64,000 bases of DNA from Novosphingobium resinovorum. GTDB lineage: Bacteria; Pseudomonadota; Alphaproteobacteria; Sphingomonadales; Sphingomonadaceae. The stretch spans positions 3,192,001 to 3,256,000 of the forward strand of contig NZ_CP017075.1 of the NCBI RefSeq assembly GCF_001742225.1, in the 5' to 3' direction. Below are positions 56,501-63,162 of this stretch, piece after piece (position 1 is the first letter of the stretch; the number at the start of each line of letters is the position of its first letter). Under the pieces are notes generated by a model, which saw only the letters and a list, made by a program, of their open reading frames with translations, ran no database searches and was not told the origin of the DNA. A program made the translations under genes and the position numbers.

Positions 56501-57201
56501 TCCTCGCCGGGCTCTGCGCCGGGGGCGTGATCGCCTTCGAGATGGCGCAGCAACTTCAGGCGATGGGCGAGCAGGTGGCCTTCGTCGGCGTGATCGACGC
56601 CGCCGACGTCGAGGCGCGCAAGCACCGCTTCGGCGAGAGCCGCGCCCGCCTTGGCCGCGTGCTCGGTGTGTTGAAGTCCGGCAATCCGCTGCAGATGCTG
56701 CCCGACCTCTGCCGCCGCGCCTGGAACCTCGCTCGCTGGGAGATCGAGTCGCGGATGCGGAGGGCCGAGGATCGACGAACCGTCGATGCCCTGCGCGCTG
56801 CCGATGCCGGTGACGCGGCGATGGAAGCGGATGCTCCGGCGATCCCGTTCCTCAGGCTCTATGAAGCCGCACACAAGGAACATCGGCCGATCGGCATCCT
56901 GCAATCGACCAGCGTGGCGCTGTTCAAGGCGTCCAACGACACCGACCTTGCCGACGATACCCCTTACCGCGCGATCTACCGGGACTTTGCGCTGGGCTGG
57001 GGCAAGCGGGTGCGCGAGGACATCGTGATCCTCGACATTCCCGGCGGCCACATGTCGAACCTGCAGGAGCCGCACGTCGCCACGCTCGCCCCGCTGTTCC
57101 AGAACGCGCTCGACGATGCCGTGTCCGAGCACGGGCCGTGGAGCCGCGCCGCGGTGATGCAGGAAGAGCGGTTCGACTTCTTCGAGGAGGCGGCGGAATG
57201 A
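50590..57201 (+). CDS. Type I PKS: KS-AT-KR-DH-like-carrier-TE
   Basis: A 2203-residue protein. KS has TACSTS with Cys194, VEAHGTGTP and GHTDTAAGAAG. AT has GHSCGEY near 690. KR (~1207-1420) has TGGLGGLG, an LDD motif (ALDDGLIE) that predicts B-type reduction, and Ser/Tyr/Asn residues. A DH-fold region (~1435-1715) has an irregular HRVVDAGALLP motif and HPALLDFA. The carrier Ser1832 lies in FFDLGGHSLLAVQ. TE (~1897-2167) has GLCAGG with Cys1976 in place of Ser. KR precedes DH, which is not the common order. Residues ~498-525 are the translation of a REP-like repeat. Three bases separate it from the NRPS stop, so they form one line. Confidence 0.93.
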   Translation: MHQPIEEPFDPSLDTSSAVAIVGMACRFARARGPEEFWSLLSEGRDGIETYSEEELLAAGVSPALLRNPDYVRRGAPLADMECFDAALFGLSKRDAAVMDPQHRHFLECSWEALEDAGHTPQGFAEGTGGVIGVFAGSGHNAYMPYNLLTNGKLVNEVGLFLLRHTSNDKDFLTTRVSYLFDLKGPSINVQTACSTSLVSIHMAAQSLLSGECDMALAGGTSIELPHRRGYLYEQGEILSPDGLCRPFDADSKGTVFGSGVAVVALRRLEDAIAAGDHIHAVIRGSAINNDGAGKVGYLAPSVDGQAAVIAEALAVSGIAPSAIDYVEAHGTGTPIGDPIEVAALRQVFAQSGARPEPCALGSVKANIGHTDTAAGAAGVIKVALAMRHAELPPVPHFGAANPECALDTGLFRVQATSAPWLRRDDRPRRAGVSSLGVGGTNAHIVMEEAPPRAPSGPSRRRQLLMTSGATQGAADANAAALAQYFAGDSNKQPATTSVIASEAKQSRAVDAASGLPRPFGARNDEAGRGNAANTGDEARHLADAAFTLNTGRRALAWRRFAVGQDGAEAAAALETASRQSSAKQVCVPGRPVAFQFCGGGLQHVDMARDLYQTEAAFRADVDKGLAVLARIGVPDLKRWLFPVEADRDAAAAELERPSNALPALFIVQTALARFWMALGIAPAAMIGHSCGEYAAAHVAGVVDLEAGLRIVHARGRLFETTAKGGMISVPLSEAELAPMLPPGVSIATINAPSLCVVSGAADAVAAFLDDLRAREIEAQPIPIEVAAHSAMLDPILPEFRALLKTITLRAPQIPFASNLTGRWVSAAEATDPEYWVRHLREPVRYTDGLECLLGEADQVLLEVGPGRAMTSLARQHPARKASQPVVASMRHAGEDVADDQRLLEALGELWALGVEIDWTAWWGDERRLRVPLPTYRFERERHWIEPGASLHTAASGGDADTRLALGDWGYEPVWSREDLVAGEAVGGAAGGPALVLCDDDGFGASLAARLRKAGVETVTVHAATRFSASAAGAFALRPDMREDWARLFVRLGRDGRMPRQVYHCWLAGGVAAPRRRDAAILDRGLHALIAMVPELAAQVDEGPVVVALVTDKAQRVAGDADLMPLKATAIGAARTVSAEYPALEVRAIDIDLAAVNAADLADAVIAEVSGPRASGDVALRAGERWTLAYRNAREPLAEGQPTWLREGGVYLVTGGLGGLGLSIADHLARGYKARLALVGRSALPPRGEWAQRLASGDLPLGVEDKVRKLLALEAAGADVELIVADVADAKALAKGVRKAVSRFGPIDGVFHAAGALDDGLIETRSRKAVDAVLRPKIAGTLALEEALKGQAPGFLLLFSSVSAFAGLPGQVDYAAANAFLDAYAQSRRSDARTRVQSVGWSQWAEVGMAAALGGREGGAPEGGMGALPDDLGAGKAIEHPFLERLCTISDDEFVVTGILTPVRHWVLDEHRVVDAGALLPGTSFLEMSRAAVALVHQGALELSDFTFLKPFAVPDGEARALRVHVRRRGASGWKVTILGRPEQGGEWTEHAHGVVRPHTLTPLRSTLDLGAIAERCSPAICGGADQRMMNFGPRWDTLVQALASPHGEALLQLELPAPYAAEAVAMGLHPALLDFATAGAQTLIPGRDRSRDFYAPFTYRRFLLHAPLPALAWSHIRLVSSDGQTAVFNVTITDADGLVVAEVREFTMMHMGDAALLARASATPPRAAKAATGEIAASSEGILPEEGTEVIARLLSGRCRPHTVISPYDLAPVLARLRSPPRAARREAAGGDPADLPATPAEQVIADLWCDLLGMEAVGRHDNFFDLGGHSLLAVQFTNRLRKKTGRTLPLAAMLGQPTVAGLAAVIDPDSRAPDMPAAAEADAPGLGLGQGIVTIRKGGPATPLFLIHDGLGETLLYRGLALRLDGARPVLGIEPLRKADGNYAHTRIDEMATYYIGKVRSVQPQGPYLLAGLCAGGVIAFEMAQQLQAMGEQVAFVGVIDAADVEARKHRFGESRARLGRVLGVLKSGNPLQMLPDLCRRAWNLARWEIESRMRRAEDRRTVDALRAADAGDAAMEADAPAIPFLRLYEAAHKEHRPIGILQSTSVALFKASNDTDLADDTPYRAIYRDFALGWGKRVREDIVILDIPGGHMSNLQEPHVATLAPLFQNALDDAVSEHGPWSRAAVMQEERFDFFEEAAE
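52083..52165. repeat. REP-like palindrome inside the PKS coding sequence
   Basis: Perfect 13-bp terminal arms CGTCATTGCGAGC (52083-52095) and complement (52153-52165) enclose 9-bp arms GCAATCCAG/CTGGATTGC. It is translated in frame as VIASEAKQS...GARND between the KS and AT domains. The same family occurs at 5013-5048 and near 30964. Confidence 0.9.
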
Positions 57202-58184
57202 GCGGGCGCGCAGTTCGCCGGGGGCTCGACTTCCCGATCGCCGTCGTCATCGTCAACTACCGCACGGCGGCGCTGGTGACGGAATGTCTCGCCAGCCTCG
57301 ATGTCGAGCGGCGCTCCGGCGCGGGACTGCGGGTGATCGTGGTGGACAACGATTCGCGTGATGGCTCGGCCGAATCGCTCGAAGCCGCGATCGTGCGGGA
57401 AGGCTGGGACTGGGCTACGCTGGTGCGTTCGCCGACCAACGGCGGGTTCGGGACGGGATGCAACCTCGGCATCGAGCACGCCCTTCGCGACGGCGAGGCC
57501 CGCGCGGTCTGGCTGCTCAATCCCGATACGCGCGTGATGCCCGGCGCGGCCAATGCACTGGCCGCCTTCATGGCGGCAACGCCGCGCGCGGGCGTCGTGG
57601 GTACGGCGCTGCTGCTCGCCGATGGCGCGCCGTGGCCTTACGCCTTCCGCTTCCCTACCGTACTCGGCGAACTGGAGCGGGCCTTGCGCTGGGGGCCGGC
57701 CTCGCGCCTGCTGGCGAGGCACAGGACGGCCCGGCGGATGGACGGGCGCGCCGAGCAGATCGACTGGGTCTCCGGCGCCAGCATGGCCGTGCGCCGCGAG
57801 GCGCTGCAGCAAGGGCTTCGCTTCGACGAGGACTATTTCCTCTACTACGAGGAGACCGACTTCTGCCGCGAGGCGAAAACGCGCGGGTGGCAGTGCTGGT
57901 ATGCGCCGCGTCCGACGGTGCTGCACGTCGCCGGGCAAAGCACCGGCGTCACCGGCGAGGACGCTCATGCGCGGCGGGTCCCGGGTTACTGGTTCGCATC
58001 GCGGCGGCGCTATTTCCGCAAGAACCATGGCTGGGCTTATGCGCTGGCGGCCGATCTCGCCTGGATCGCGGGGCATTGCTTCTACCTCGTCAAGCAGCAG
58101 CTGCGCCGCAAGCCGCGTGAGGATCCGCCGCGGCTGCTCAGCGACTTTCTCTGGTTCGGGATGCTCGCGCCCCAACGGCGTTGA
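57198..58184 (+). CDS. Glycosyltransferase family 2 (rhamnosyltransferase-like)
   Basis: A 328-residue GT-A enzyme resembling WbbL-type rhamnosyltransferases: VVIVNYRTAALVTECLASL, VVDNDSRDGS, LLNPDTRVMPGA, WVSGASMAVRREAL and DEDYFLYYEETDFC. A C-terminal hydrophobic segment may be peripheral-membrane. Its ATG overlaps the PKS stop (ATGA), so it is translated with the assembly line. It could glycosylate the NRPS-PKS product, or use rmlCBDA-derived rhamnose. Confidence 0.9.
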   Translation: MSGRAVRRGLDFPIAVVIVNYRTAALVTECLASLDVERRSGAGLRVIVVDNDSRDGSAESLEAAIVREGWDWATLVRSPTNGGFGTGCNLGIEHALRDGEARAVWLLNPDTRVMPGAANALAAFMAATPRAGVVGTALLLADGAPWPYAFRFPTVLGELERALRWGPASRLLARHRTARRMDGRAEQIDWVSGASMAVRREALQQGLRFDEDYFLYYEETDFCREAKTRGWQCWYAPRPTVLHVAGQSTGVTGEDAHARRVPGYWFASRRRYFRKNHGWAYALAADLAWIAGHCFYLVKQQLRRKPREDPPRLLSDFLWFGMLAPQRR

Positions 58185-58188
58185 GGCC

Positions 58189-58875
58189 ATGGGAGAGGAT
58201 CTCGTCGCGACACTCGCCCGGCACGGCATCATCGGTGAGCGGATCGCGGCGCCGTTTCCGCTTTGGCTGGTGCGGGCGGATCCGGACAACGCGGGCGACG
58301 TTTCCGCGCCCCTGAGTGACGAGGAACGCGCGCGCGCAGATCGGTTCAGGATTTGTGCCCTCGCGCGGCGCTACCTGACGGCGCATGGCGCGCTGCGCCT
58401 GCTGATCGAGGCCGAGTTCGGCATTGCGGCATCGCGGCAGCGCTATGGCGTGAACGATTTCGGCAAGCCGCATCTTCGTGATGTGCCGCATGTGCAGTGC
58501 AACATGAGCTACAGCGGAGAGGTCGCGCTCGTCGCTTTCGCGCGGCACGTGGAGATCGGGATCGACATGGAGCGGGTGCGCTCTGTCGACGACGCGGCCG
58601 GACTGGCTGCGATGTATTATACCGATCGCGAATTAATGCAGTTGAATGAAAGGCCGGATGCGTTTTCCGACCATGCATTCCTGACGGTCTGGGTCAGGAA
58701 GGAAGCCTGTTCTAAGGCACTCGGAAAGGGTCTTTCAATTGCCCCGTCATCGTTCGAGTGCGGTGTGGGCTGCGGCCCGAGGAACGTGCTTGTCGATGGA
58801 GAAGTCGTAGAAAGCGATGTTGTCGACCCGAAGGGCGGTTTGCTGATGTCTTGGGCCATGCGAGGCCAGTGTTAG
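58189..58875 (+). CDS. 4'-phosphopantetheinyl transferase (Sfp type)
   Basis: The 228-residue enzyme transfers phosphopantetheine from CoA to carrier-domain serines. It has the Mg-binding IGIDMERVR motif (D-x-E) and the W-x-x-K-E-A motif (VWVRKEACSKALGKGL), with N-terminal NMSYSGEVAL. It lies directly after the glycosyltransferase gene and would activate both carrier domains upstream. The start is ATG 58189, four bases after the preceding stop. Confidence 0.93.
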   Translation: MGEDLVATLARHGIIGERIAAPFPLWLVRADPDNAGDVSAPLSDEERARADRFRICALARRYLTAHGALRLLIEAEFGIAASRQRYGVNDFGKPHLRDVPHVQCNMSYSGEVALVAFARHVEIGIDMERVRSVDDAAGLAAMYYTDRELMQLNERPDAFSDHAFLTVWVRKEACSKALGKGLSIAPSSFECGVGCGPRNVLVDGEVVESDVVDPKGGLLMSWAMRGQC

Positions 58876-58890
58876 TTCCCAAATACTAAC
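58871..58890. terminator. Weak hairpin at the end of the biosynthetic operon
   Basis: Six-base arms GTTAGT and ACTAAC flank eight bases and overlap the PPTase stop codon. There is no adjacent U-tract, but TTCTTGCTTTTCTCT follows 5 bp later. A convergent terminator is possible; confidence is low. Confidence 0.3.
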
Positions 58891-58914
58891 CGACATTCTT
58901 GCTTTTCTCTGTAC

Positions 58915-59148
58915 TCAGTTAGCCTGCGACTGAAGCAGTCCTTCGCGGATGACGTAGGCGATCATGTGGGCGCGGTTGCGAGTGCGCGTCTTGAGCCGCA
59001 CGTTCTCGACGTGGCGTTCGACCGTGCAGGGCGCGATGTTCAGTTCGATCGCGGTTTCCTTCGCCGAACGACCCATGGCCACAAACTGAAGTACGTCCAG
59101 TTCGCGTGAAGTCAGCTGGACGTTCTCGGTTCCTTCAATTCGATACAT
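58915..59148 (-). CDS. Stand-alone LuxR-type HTH regulator
   Basis: A 77-residue protein that is essentially one GerE HTH domain (LTSRELDVLQFVAMGRSAKE, APCTVERHVENVRLKTRTRN). There is no receiver or ligand-binding domain. It is convergent with the PPTase gene and probably regulates the NRPS-PKS or EPS genes. Confidence 0.85.
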   Translation of the reverse strand: MYRIEGTENVQLTSRELDVLQFVAMGRSAKETAIELNIAPCTVERHVENVRLKTRTRNRAHMIAYVIREGLLQSQAN

Positions 59149-59365
59149 ATAAACCCCCGTAGACTCTAATGGGGTCAGTTAACCCCATGAACCCAATGTC
59201 GCATCGCTCTAACGGAGAGTCACGCAATATTTTGGGGGAATATACCTAGCTCGTCATCCTCTTGAGGCACTTATCAGTACTATAATGGGACTCTGAAAAT
59301 TCAGTATAAGCGGCCCATCCGGAACACATGAATATAACAAAAGCAGATAGATGACTCCGGATCAC
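59149..59365. other. Intergenic region with a 20-bp palindrome upstream of the LuxR-solo gene
   Basis: ATGGGGT (59169-59175) and ACCCCAT (59182-59188) form a 20-bp palindrome about 20 bp upstream of the LuxR-solo start, similar in size to lux-box operators. The rest of the 217 bp is AT-rich without a recognised gene. Confidence 0.5.
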
Positions 59366-60199
59366 CTATTGTAACAAAGTGTCTCTGCTCTTGCGCGCAA
59401 TCATCCTGTCGGTCTGGATCGACCCGGAGAAGCGCCTAGTGCTTGAATCGGAAGAGGTCGAGCCATGATCGAACAGACTCGGCTGCGGGGGATGGCTCGT
59501 CTGAGGAATATCGACGTTTCCCTCCACGGCCTCCTGACCGACGAGGCTGGAAGGCCTGTTAATTAACTCGCGTGCCATTACTGCGGCCTGGGTACGGTTT
59601 TCCACCCCGAGCTTGCGCAGGATGGCCTTAACCGCCGCTTTCACCGCAGCTTCGTTGATGCCCATCTCGCGCGATATCGCCTTGTTGGGCTGGCCGAGTG
59701 CAAGATGCTCCAGGACGCGCAGTTCCCGGTCGCGGAACCCGAACGCCTCGATCGCCGGGGCGGGGGCGGCGTGCCGTGTGGCTGCCGGCAGGCTGACGAG
59801 GAAGTCGATCACCTCCGGCGGCGCCACCTTCTGCCCGTTCGAGACCATCTGCAGGATCGCGACCAGTGAAAGATAAGGCACGTTGTCGGGAAAATAGGCA
59901 TAGGCTCCGGCCGCATAGAGCGCGACCATCTCGTCGAAATCGAAAGCGCCGGTAAGCACGATGATCCGCATTTCGGGATGGTCGTGCTGCATGGTTCCGA
60001 CGATGGCGGTGCAATTATCCTGCAGCAATTCGCGCTCGACGACGAGGATGTGCTGAACCTCTTCTTCGGAAAGACCAAGGTTCAGTTCTTCGAGAGCGGA
60101 AACCGATTCCGACACCTCGAAGTCCGCATCCGTGAATATGCGCCTTAGACCTTCGCGGATGATCGAATTCGTGATCGCAATGGAAATGGATGCCGGCAT
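59366..60199 (-). CDS. LuxR-family response-regulator-like protein with atypical receiver
   Basis: A 277-residue protein with a receiver-like N-terminal domain (SISIAITNSIIREGLRRIF...MRIIVLTGAFDFDEMVALYAAGAYAYF) and a LuxR HTH (FRDRELRVLEHLALGQPNKA, EAAVKAAVKAILRKLGV). The usual phospho-acceptor Asp appears replaced by Glu55 (ILVVERE), so it may be phosphorylation-independent. A ~60-residue Ser/Arg-rich C-terminal tail is extra. ATG 60199 fits the domain start better than 60253. Confidence 0.8.
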   Translation of the reverse strand: MPASISIAITNSIIREGLRRIFTDADFEVSESVSALEELNLGLSEEEVQHILVVERELLQDNCTAIVGTMQHDHPEMRIIVLTGAFDFDEMVALYAAGAYAYFPDNVPYLSLVAILQMVSNGQKVAPPEVIDFLVSLPAATRHAAPAPAIEAFGFRDRELRVLEHLALGQPNKAISREMGINEAAVKAAVKAILRKLGVENRTQAAVMARELINRPSSLVGQEAVEGNVDIPQTSHPPQPSLFDHGSTSSDSSTRRFSGSIQTDRMIARKSRDTLLQ

Positions 60200-60617
60200 G
60201 TCGGTTCGTATGCCCCTCTTCGCATTTTCGCCCCCATGCGTGTCAGGCACCATGGATGATGATTAATAGTTTGACAATGCCGTAAAAATCAGTGCTCGGA
60301 TGGGTAAGGATTGTTGCTGCGGCGTTGCAGCATTGCGGTAAGTCGATGGGGAACGATTACTGCGGACCGATGTTCCGGGCGCAAGATACGCGACTGAGCG
60401 GCACTTCTATTGGAAGACACGTAATCGTGCCTCTTACGGATTGCGTAAAAGTCATAAAGGCGAAGTCGGAATAGAATACTCGGGGCGGTCATCGCCGAAT
60501 GGCGGCTGCCCGGCAAATCTGGCTTCTTGTCCCTAGCGGGGCCTGCCGATCGTTGCGGCTACGCGGATACGCGCATCCGGGCTTTCTCGCCCGGCCGGGG
60601 GAGCGGGAGCCTCGACC
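60200..60617. other. Divergent intergenic region before rmlCBDA
   Basis: About 418 bp between divergent genes. The left part (60254-60480) is AT-rich and the right part GC-rich. No supported gene, RNA or strong inverted repeat is seen; promoters of both operons must be here. Confidence 0.5.
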
Positions 60618-61196
60618 ATGATCGTCAAGACCTATGAGATTTCCGGTCCCTGCGCCTTCGTGCCCAGCCGGATCGCCGACACGCGCGGCTGGTTCGCCGA
60701 AACCTTCCGGCACGACCTGTTCGCCCGGCACTGCGGCGATGCGGCCTTCGTGCAGGACAACGAGTCCTGCAGCCTTGCCGTCGGCACCGTGCGGGGCCTG
60801 CACTACCAGCGCCCGCCGCATGCACAGGGCAAGCTGGTGCGCTGCACCGCGGGCGCGATCATGGACGTGGCGGTGGACATCCGCGCCGGCTCTCCCACAT
60901 ACGGCCACTGGATCGCCGAGACGCTGACGCCCGACAACGGCACCCAGCTGTGGATACCGCCCGGCTTCGCGCACGGGTTCTGCACGCTGCTGCCCGACAC
61001 CGTCGTCGCCTACAAGGTGACCGACTACTACTGCGCCGAATGCGACCTCGGCATGCGCTGGAACGACCCGGCTCTGGCGATCGCCTGGCCCGATCTGGCC
61101 AATCCCGCCAGCCTCTCGCCCAAGGACCGCGCGCAGCCGTTGCTGTGCGAGCGGCCCGCGCACTTCTTCTTCGAGGAACTTGCCGCATGCGCGTGA
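60618..61196 (+). CDS. rfbC: dTDP-4-dehydrorhamnose 3,5-epimerase
   Basis: The 192-residue RmlC epimerises C3 and C5 of dTDP-4-keto-6-deoxyglucose. Hallmarks are [34 protein letters not shown] (with the catalytic His), [18 protein letters not shown] and [13 protein letters not shown]. First gene of the rml operon; its stop overlaps the rmlB start. Confidence 0.97.
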   Translation: MIVKTYEISGPCAFVPSRIADTRGWFAETFRHDLFARHCGDAAFVQDNESCSLAVGTVRGLHYQRPPHAQGKLVRCTAGAIMDVAVDIRAGSPTYGHWIAETLTPDNGTQLWIPPGFAHGFCTLLPDTVVAYKVTDYYCAECDLGMRWNDPALAIAWPDLANPASLSPKDRAQPLLCERPAHFFFEELAACA

Positions 61197-62245
61197 TGGT
61201 GACCGGCGGGGCGGGTTTCATCGGCTCGGCGCTGGTGCGCCATCTGGTACAGACGCGCGGGGACACCGTCCTCAACCTCGACAAGCTGACGTATGCGGGC
61301 AACCTCGCCTCGCTGAACTGCGTGGCCGGGCGCGAGAACTACCGCTTCGTGCGCGCCGACATCTGCGACCGCGCGGCGATGGCCGAAGCCTTCGCGCAGT
61401 TCCGCCCCGACCGGGTGATGCACCTTGCCGCCGAAAGCCACGTCGACCGCTCGATCACCGGCGCGGGGGACTTCATCGCCACCAACGTCGTGGGCACCTT
61501 TACCCTGCTCGAAGTCGCGCGCGACTACTGGCAGCGCCTGCCCGCGACCGAGCGCGACCGCTTTCGTTTCCTCCATGTCTCGACCGACGAGGTCTACGGC
61601 TCGCTCGGTGACGAGGGATTGTTCGAGGAGACCACGCCCTACGATCCCAGCTCGCCTTATTCGGCCTCGAAGGCGGCGTCGGATCACCTCGTCAAAGCCT
61701 GGTATCGCACGTACGGCTTGCCGGTGGTCGTCTCGAACTGCTCGAACAACTATGGCCCTTATCACTTCCCCGAGAAGCTGATCCCGCTGACCATCCTCAA
61801 CGCGCTGGAGGGGCGCCGCCTGCCGGTCTACGGCCGGGGCGAGAATGTGCGCGACTGGCTCTATGTCGACGATCACGCGCGCGCGCTGGAGTGCATCGCC
61901 TCGCGCGGGCGGCTGGGCGAGACCTACAATGTCGGGGGCCGCAACGAGCGCCGCAACATCGACGTGGTGCGCCGCATCTGCATGATCCTCGATGCGATGG
62001 CGCCGGGTCCGGTGCCGCGCGAACGCCTGATCGAATTCGTCGAGGACCGTCCCGGCCACGACGCCCGCTACGCCATCGACGCGAGCAAGCTGGAGAGCGA
62101 ACTCGGCTGGCAGGCGCAGGAAACCTTCGAGACCGGGATCAGCCGCACCGTCCGGTGGTACATCGATAACGAATGGTGGTGGCGCCCGCTGCGCGCCCGG
62201 TACGAAGGCGAGCGCCTCGGGCTGATGCAGGAGGTCGCCGCGTGA
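61187..62245 (+). CDS. rfbB: dTDP-glucose 4,6-dehydratase
   Basis: The 352-residue RmlB has [19 protein letters not shown] (NAD), [23 protein letters not shown] and the YxxxK motif in [14 protein letters not shown]. It dehydrates dTDP-glucose. The ATG overlaps the rmlC stop by 10 bp and its own stop overlaps rmlD (GTGA). Confidence 0.97.
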   Translation: MRVMVTGGAGFIGSALVRHLVQTRGDTVLNLDKLTYAGNLASLNCVAGRENYRFVRADICDRAAMAEAFAQFRPDRVMHLAAESHVDRSITGAGDFIATNVVGTFTLLEVARDYWQRLPATERDRFRFLHVSTDEVYGSLGDEGLFEETTPYDPSSPYSASKAASDHLVKAWYRTYGLPVVVSNCSNNYGPYHFPEKLIPLTILNALEGRRLPVYGRGENVRDWLYVDDHARALECIASRGRLGETYNVGGRNERRNIDVVRRICMILDAMAPGPVPRERLIEFVEDRPGHDARYAIDASKLESELGWQAQETFETGISRTVRWYIDNEWWWRPLRARYEGERLGLMQEVAA

Positions 62246-63162
62246 GACTGGCGGTCACCGGCACCGGAGGGCAGGTCGTGCGCGCGCTCATGGAGCGGGG
62301 CGCGGCGTTCGGGGTCGAGGTCCTGCCGGTCGGACGTCCGGTGCTGGATCTGCTCAGGCCCGAGAGCGTACGCGATGCGCTGGCCGCCGTGCGCCCCGAC
62401 GCCATCGTCTCCGCCGCCGCCTACACCGCCGTCGATGCGGCCGAGACCGATCGCCGCAAGGCGCAGGCGGTCAACGAGCACGGGGCGGAGGCGATCGCGC
62501 TTGCCGCGCGCGATCTCGGCGTGCCGCTGGTGCATTTGTCCACCGACTACGTCTTCGCCGCCGATGCGGGGGGGCCGCACACAGAGGATGCGCCGACCGA
62601 TCCGGCCGGGGTCTACGGCGCCACCAAGCTCGCAGGCGAGCGCGCGGTGCTGGCCGCACATGGCGCCGACAGCGCGGTCTTGCGCACGGCCTGGGTCTAC
62701 AGCCCGTTCGGCGGCAACTTCGTCAAGACCATGCTGAGACTGGCACGAGAGCGGGAGGAGGTCAGCGTCGTCGCCGACCAGTTCGGCAACCCGACCAGCG
62801 CACTCGACATCGCCGAGGGTGTGATCGCGGTCGCGCGCAACCTGCTGGCGGACCCCGATCCGTGCCTGCGCGGCGTGTTCCACCTGACCGGGCAGGGCGA
62901 CGCCTCATGGGCGCAGCTTGCCGAGGCGGTGTTCGACCTCTCGCACGAAATGGGCGGGCCATGGGCACAGGTCCGCGCCATCCCGACCAGCGCCTATCCC
63001 ACCGTGGCGCGTCGCCCGGCGGACTCCCGCCTCGACTGCGCGCGCATCGCGGCGGTGCACGGCCTCACCTTGCCGCCGTGGCGGACCTCCCTGCGCCCTA
63101 TCGTGCAGCGGCTGGTCGCCCGGCATCACTCCCTTAATCAGTTCGCAGGAGCCTGCTCATGA
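62242..63162 (+). CDS. rfbD: dTDP-4-dehydrorhamnose reductase
   Basis: The 306-residue RmlD has an N-terminal Rossmann segment ([18 protein letters not shown]), [26 protein letters not shown], and a YGATKLAGE YxxxK motif. It makes dTDP-L-rhamnose. The GTG start lies in the rmlB stop overlap. The 3' end overlaps rmlA by 4 bp. Confidence 0.95.
   Translation: MRLAVTGTGGQVVRALMERGAAFGVEVLPVGRPVLDLLRPESVRDALAAVRPDAIVSAAAYTAVDAAETDRRKAQAVNEHGAEAIALAARDLGVPLVHLSTDYVFAADAGGPHTEDAPTDPAGVYGATKLAGERAVLAAHGADSAVLRTAWVYSPFGGNFVKTMLRLAREREEVSVVADQFGNPTSALDIAEGVIAVARNLLADPDPCLRGVFHLTGQGDASWAQLAEAVFDLSHEMGGPWAQVRAIPTSAYPTVARRPADSRLDCARIAAVHGLTLPPWRTSLRPIVQRLVARHHSLNQFAGACS

Noticed and set aside
60289..60516. 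75-codon reverse-strand frame upstream of rmlC
   Set aside because: No ribosome site, odd composition and no recognisable similarity.
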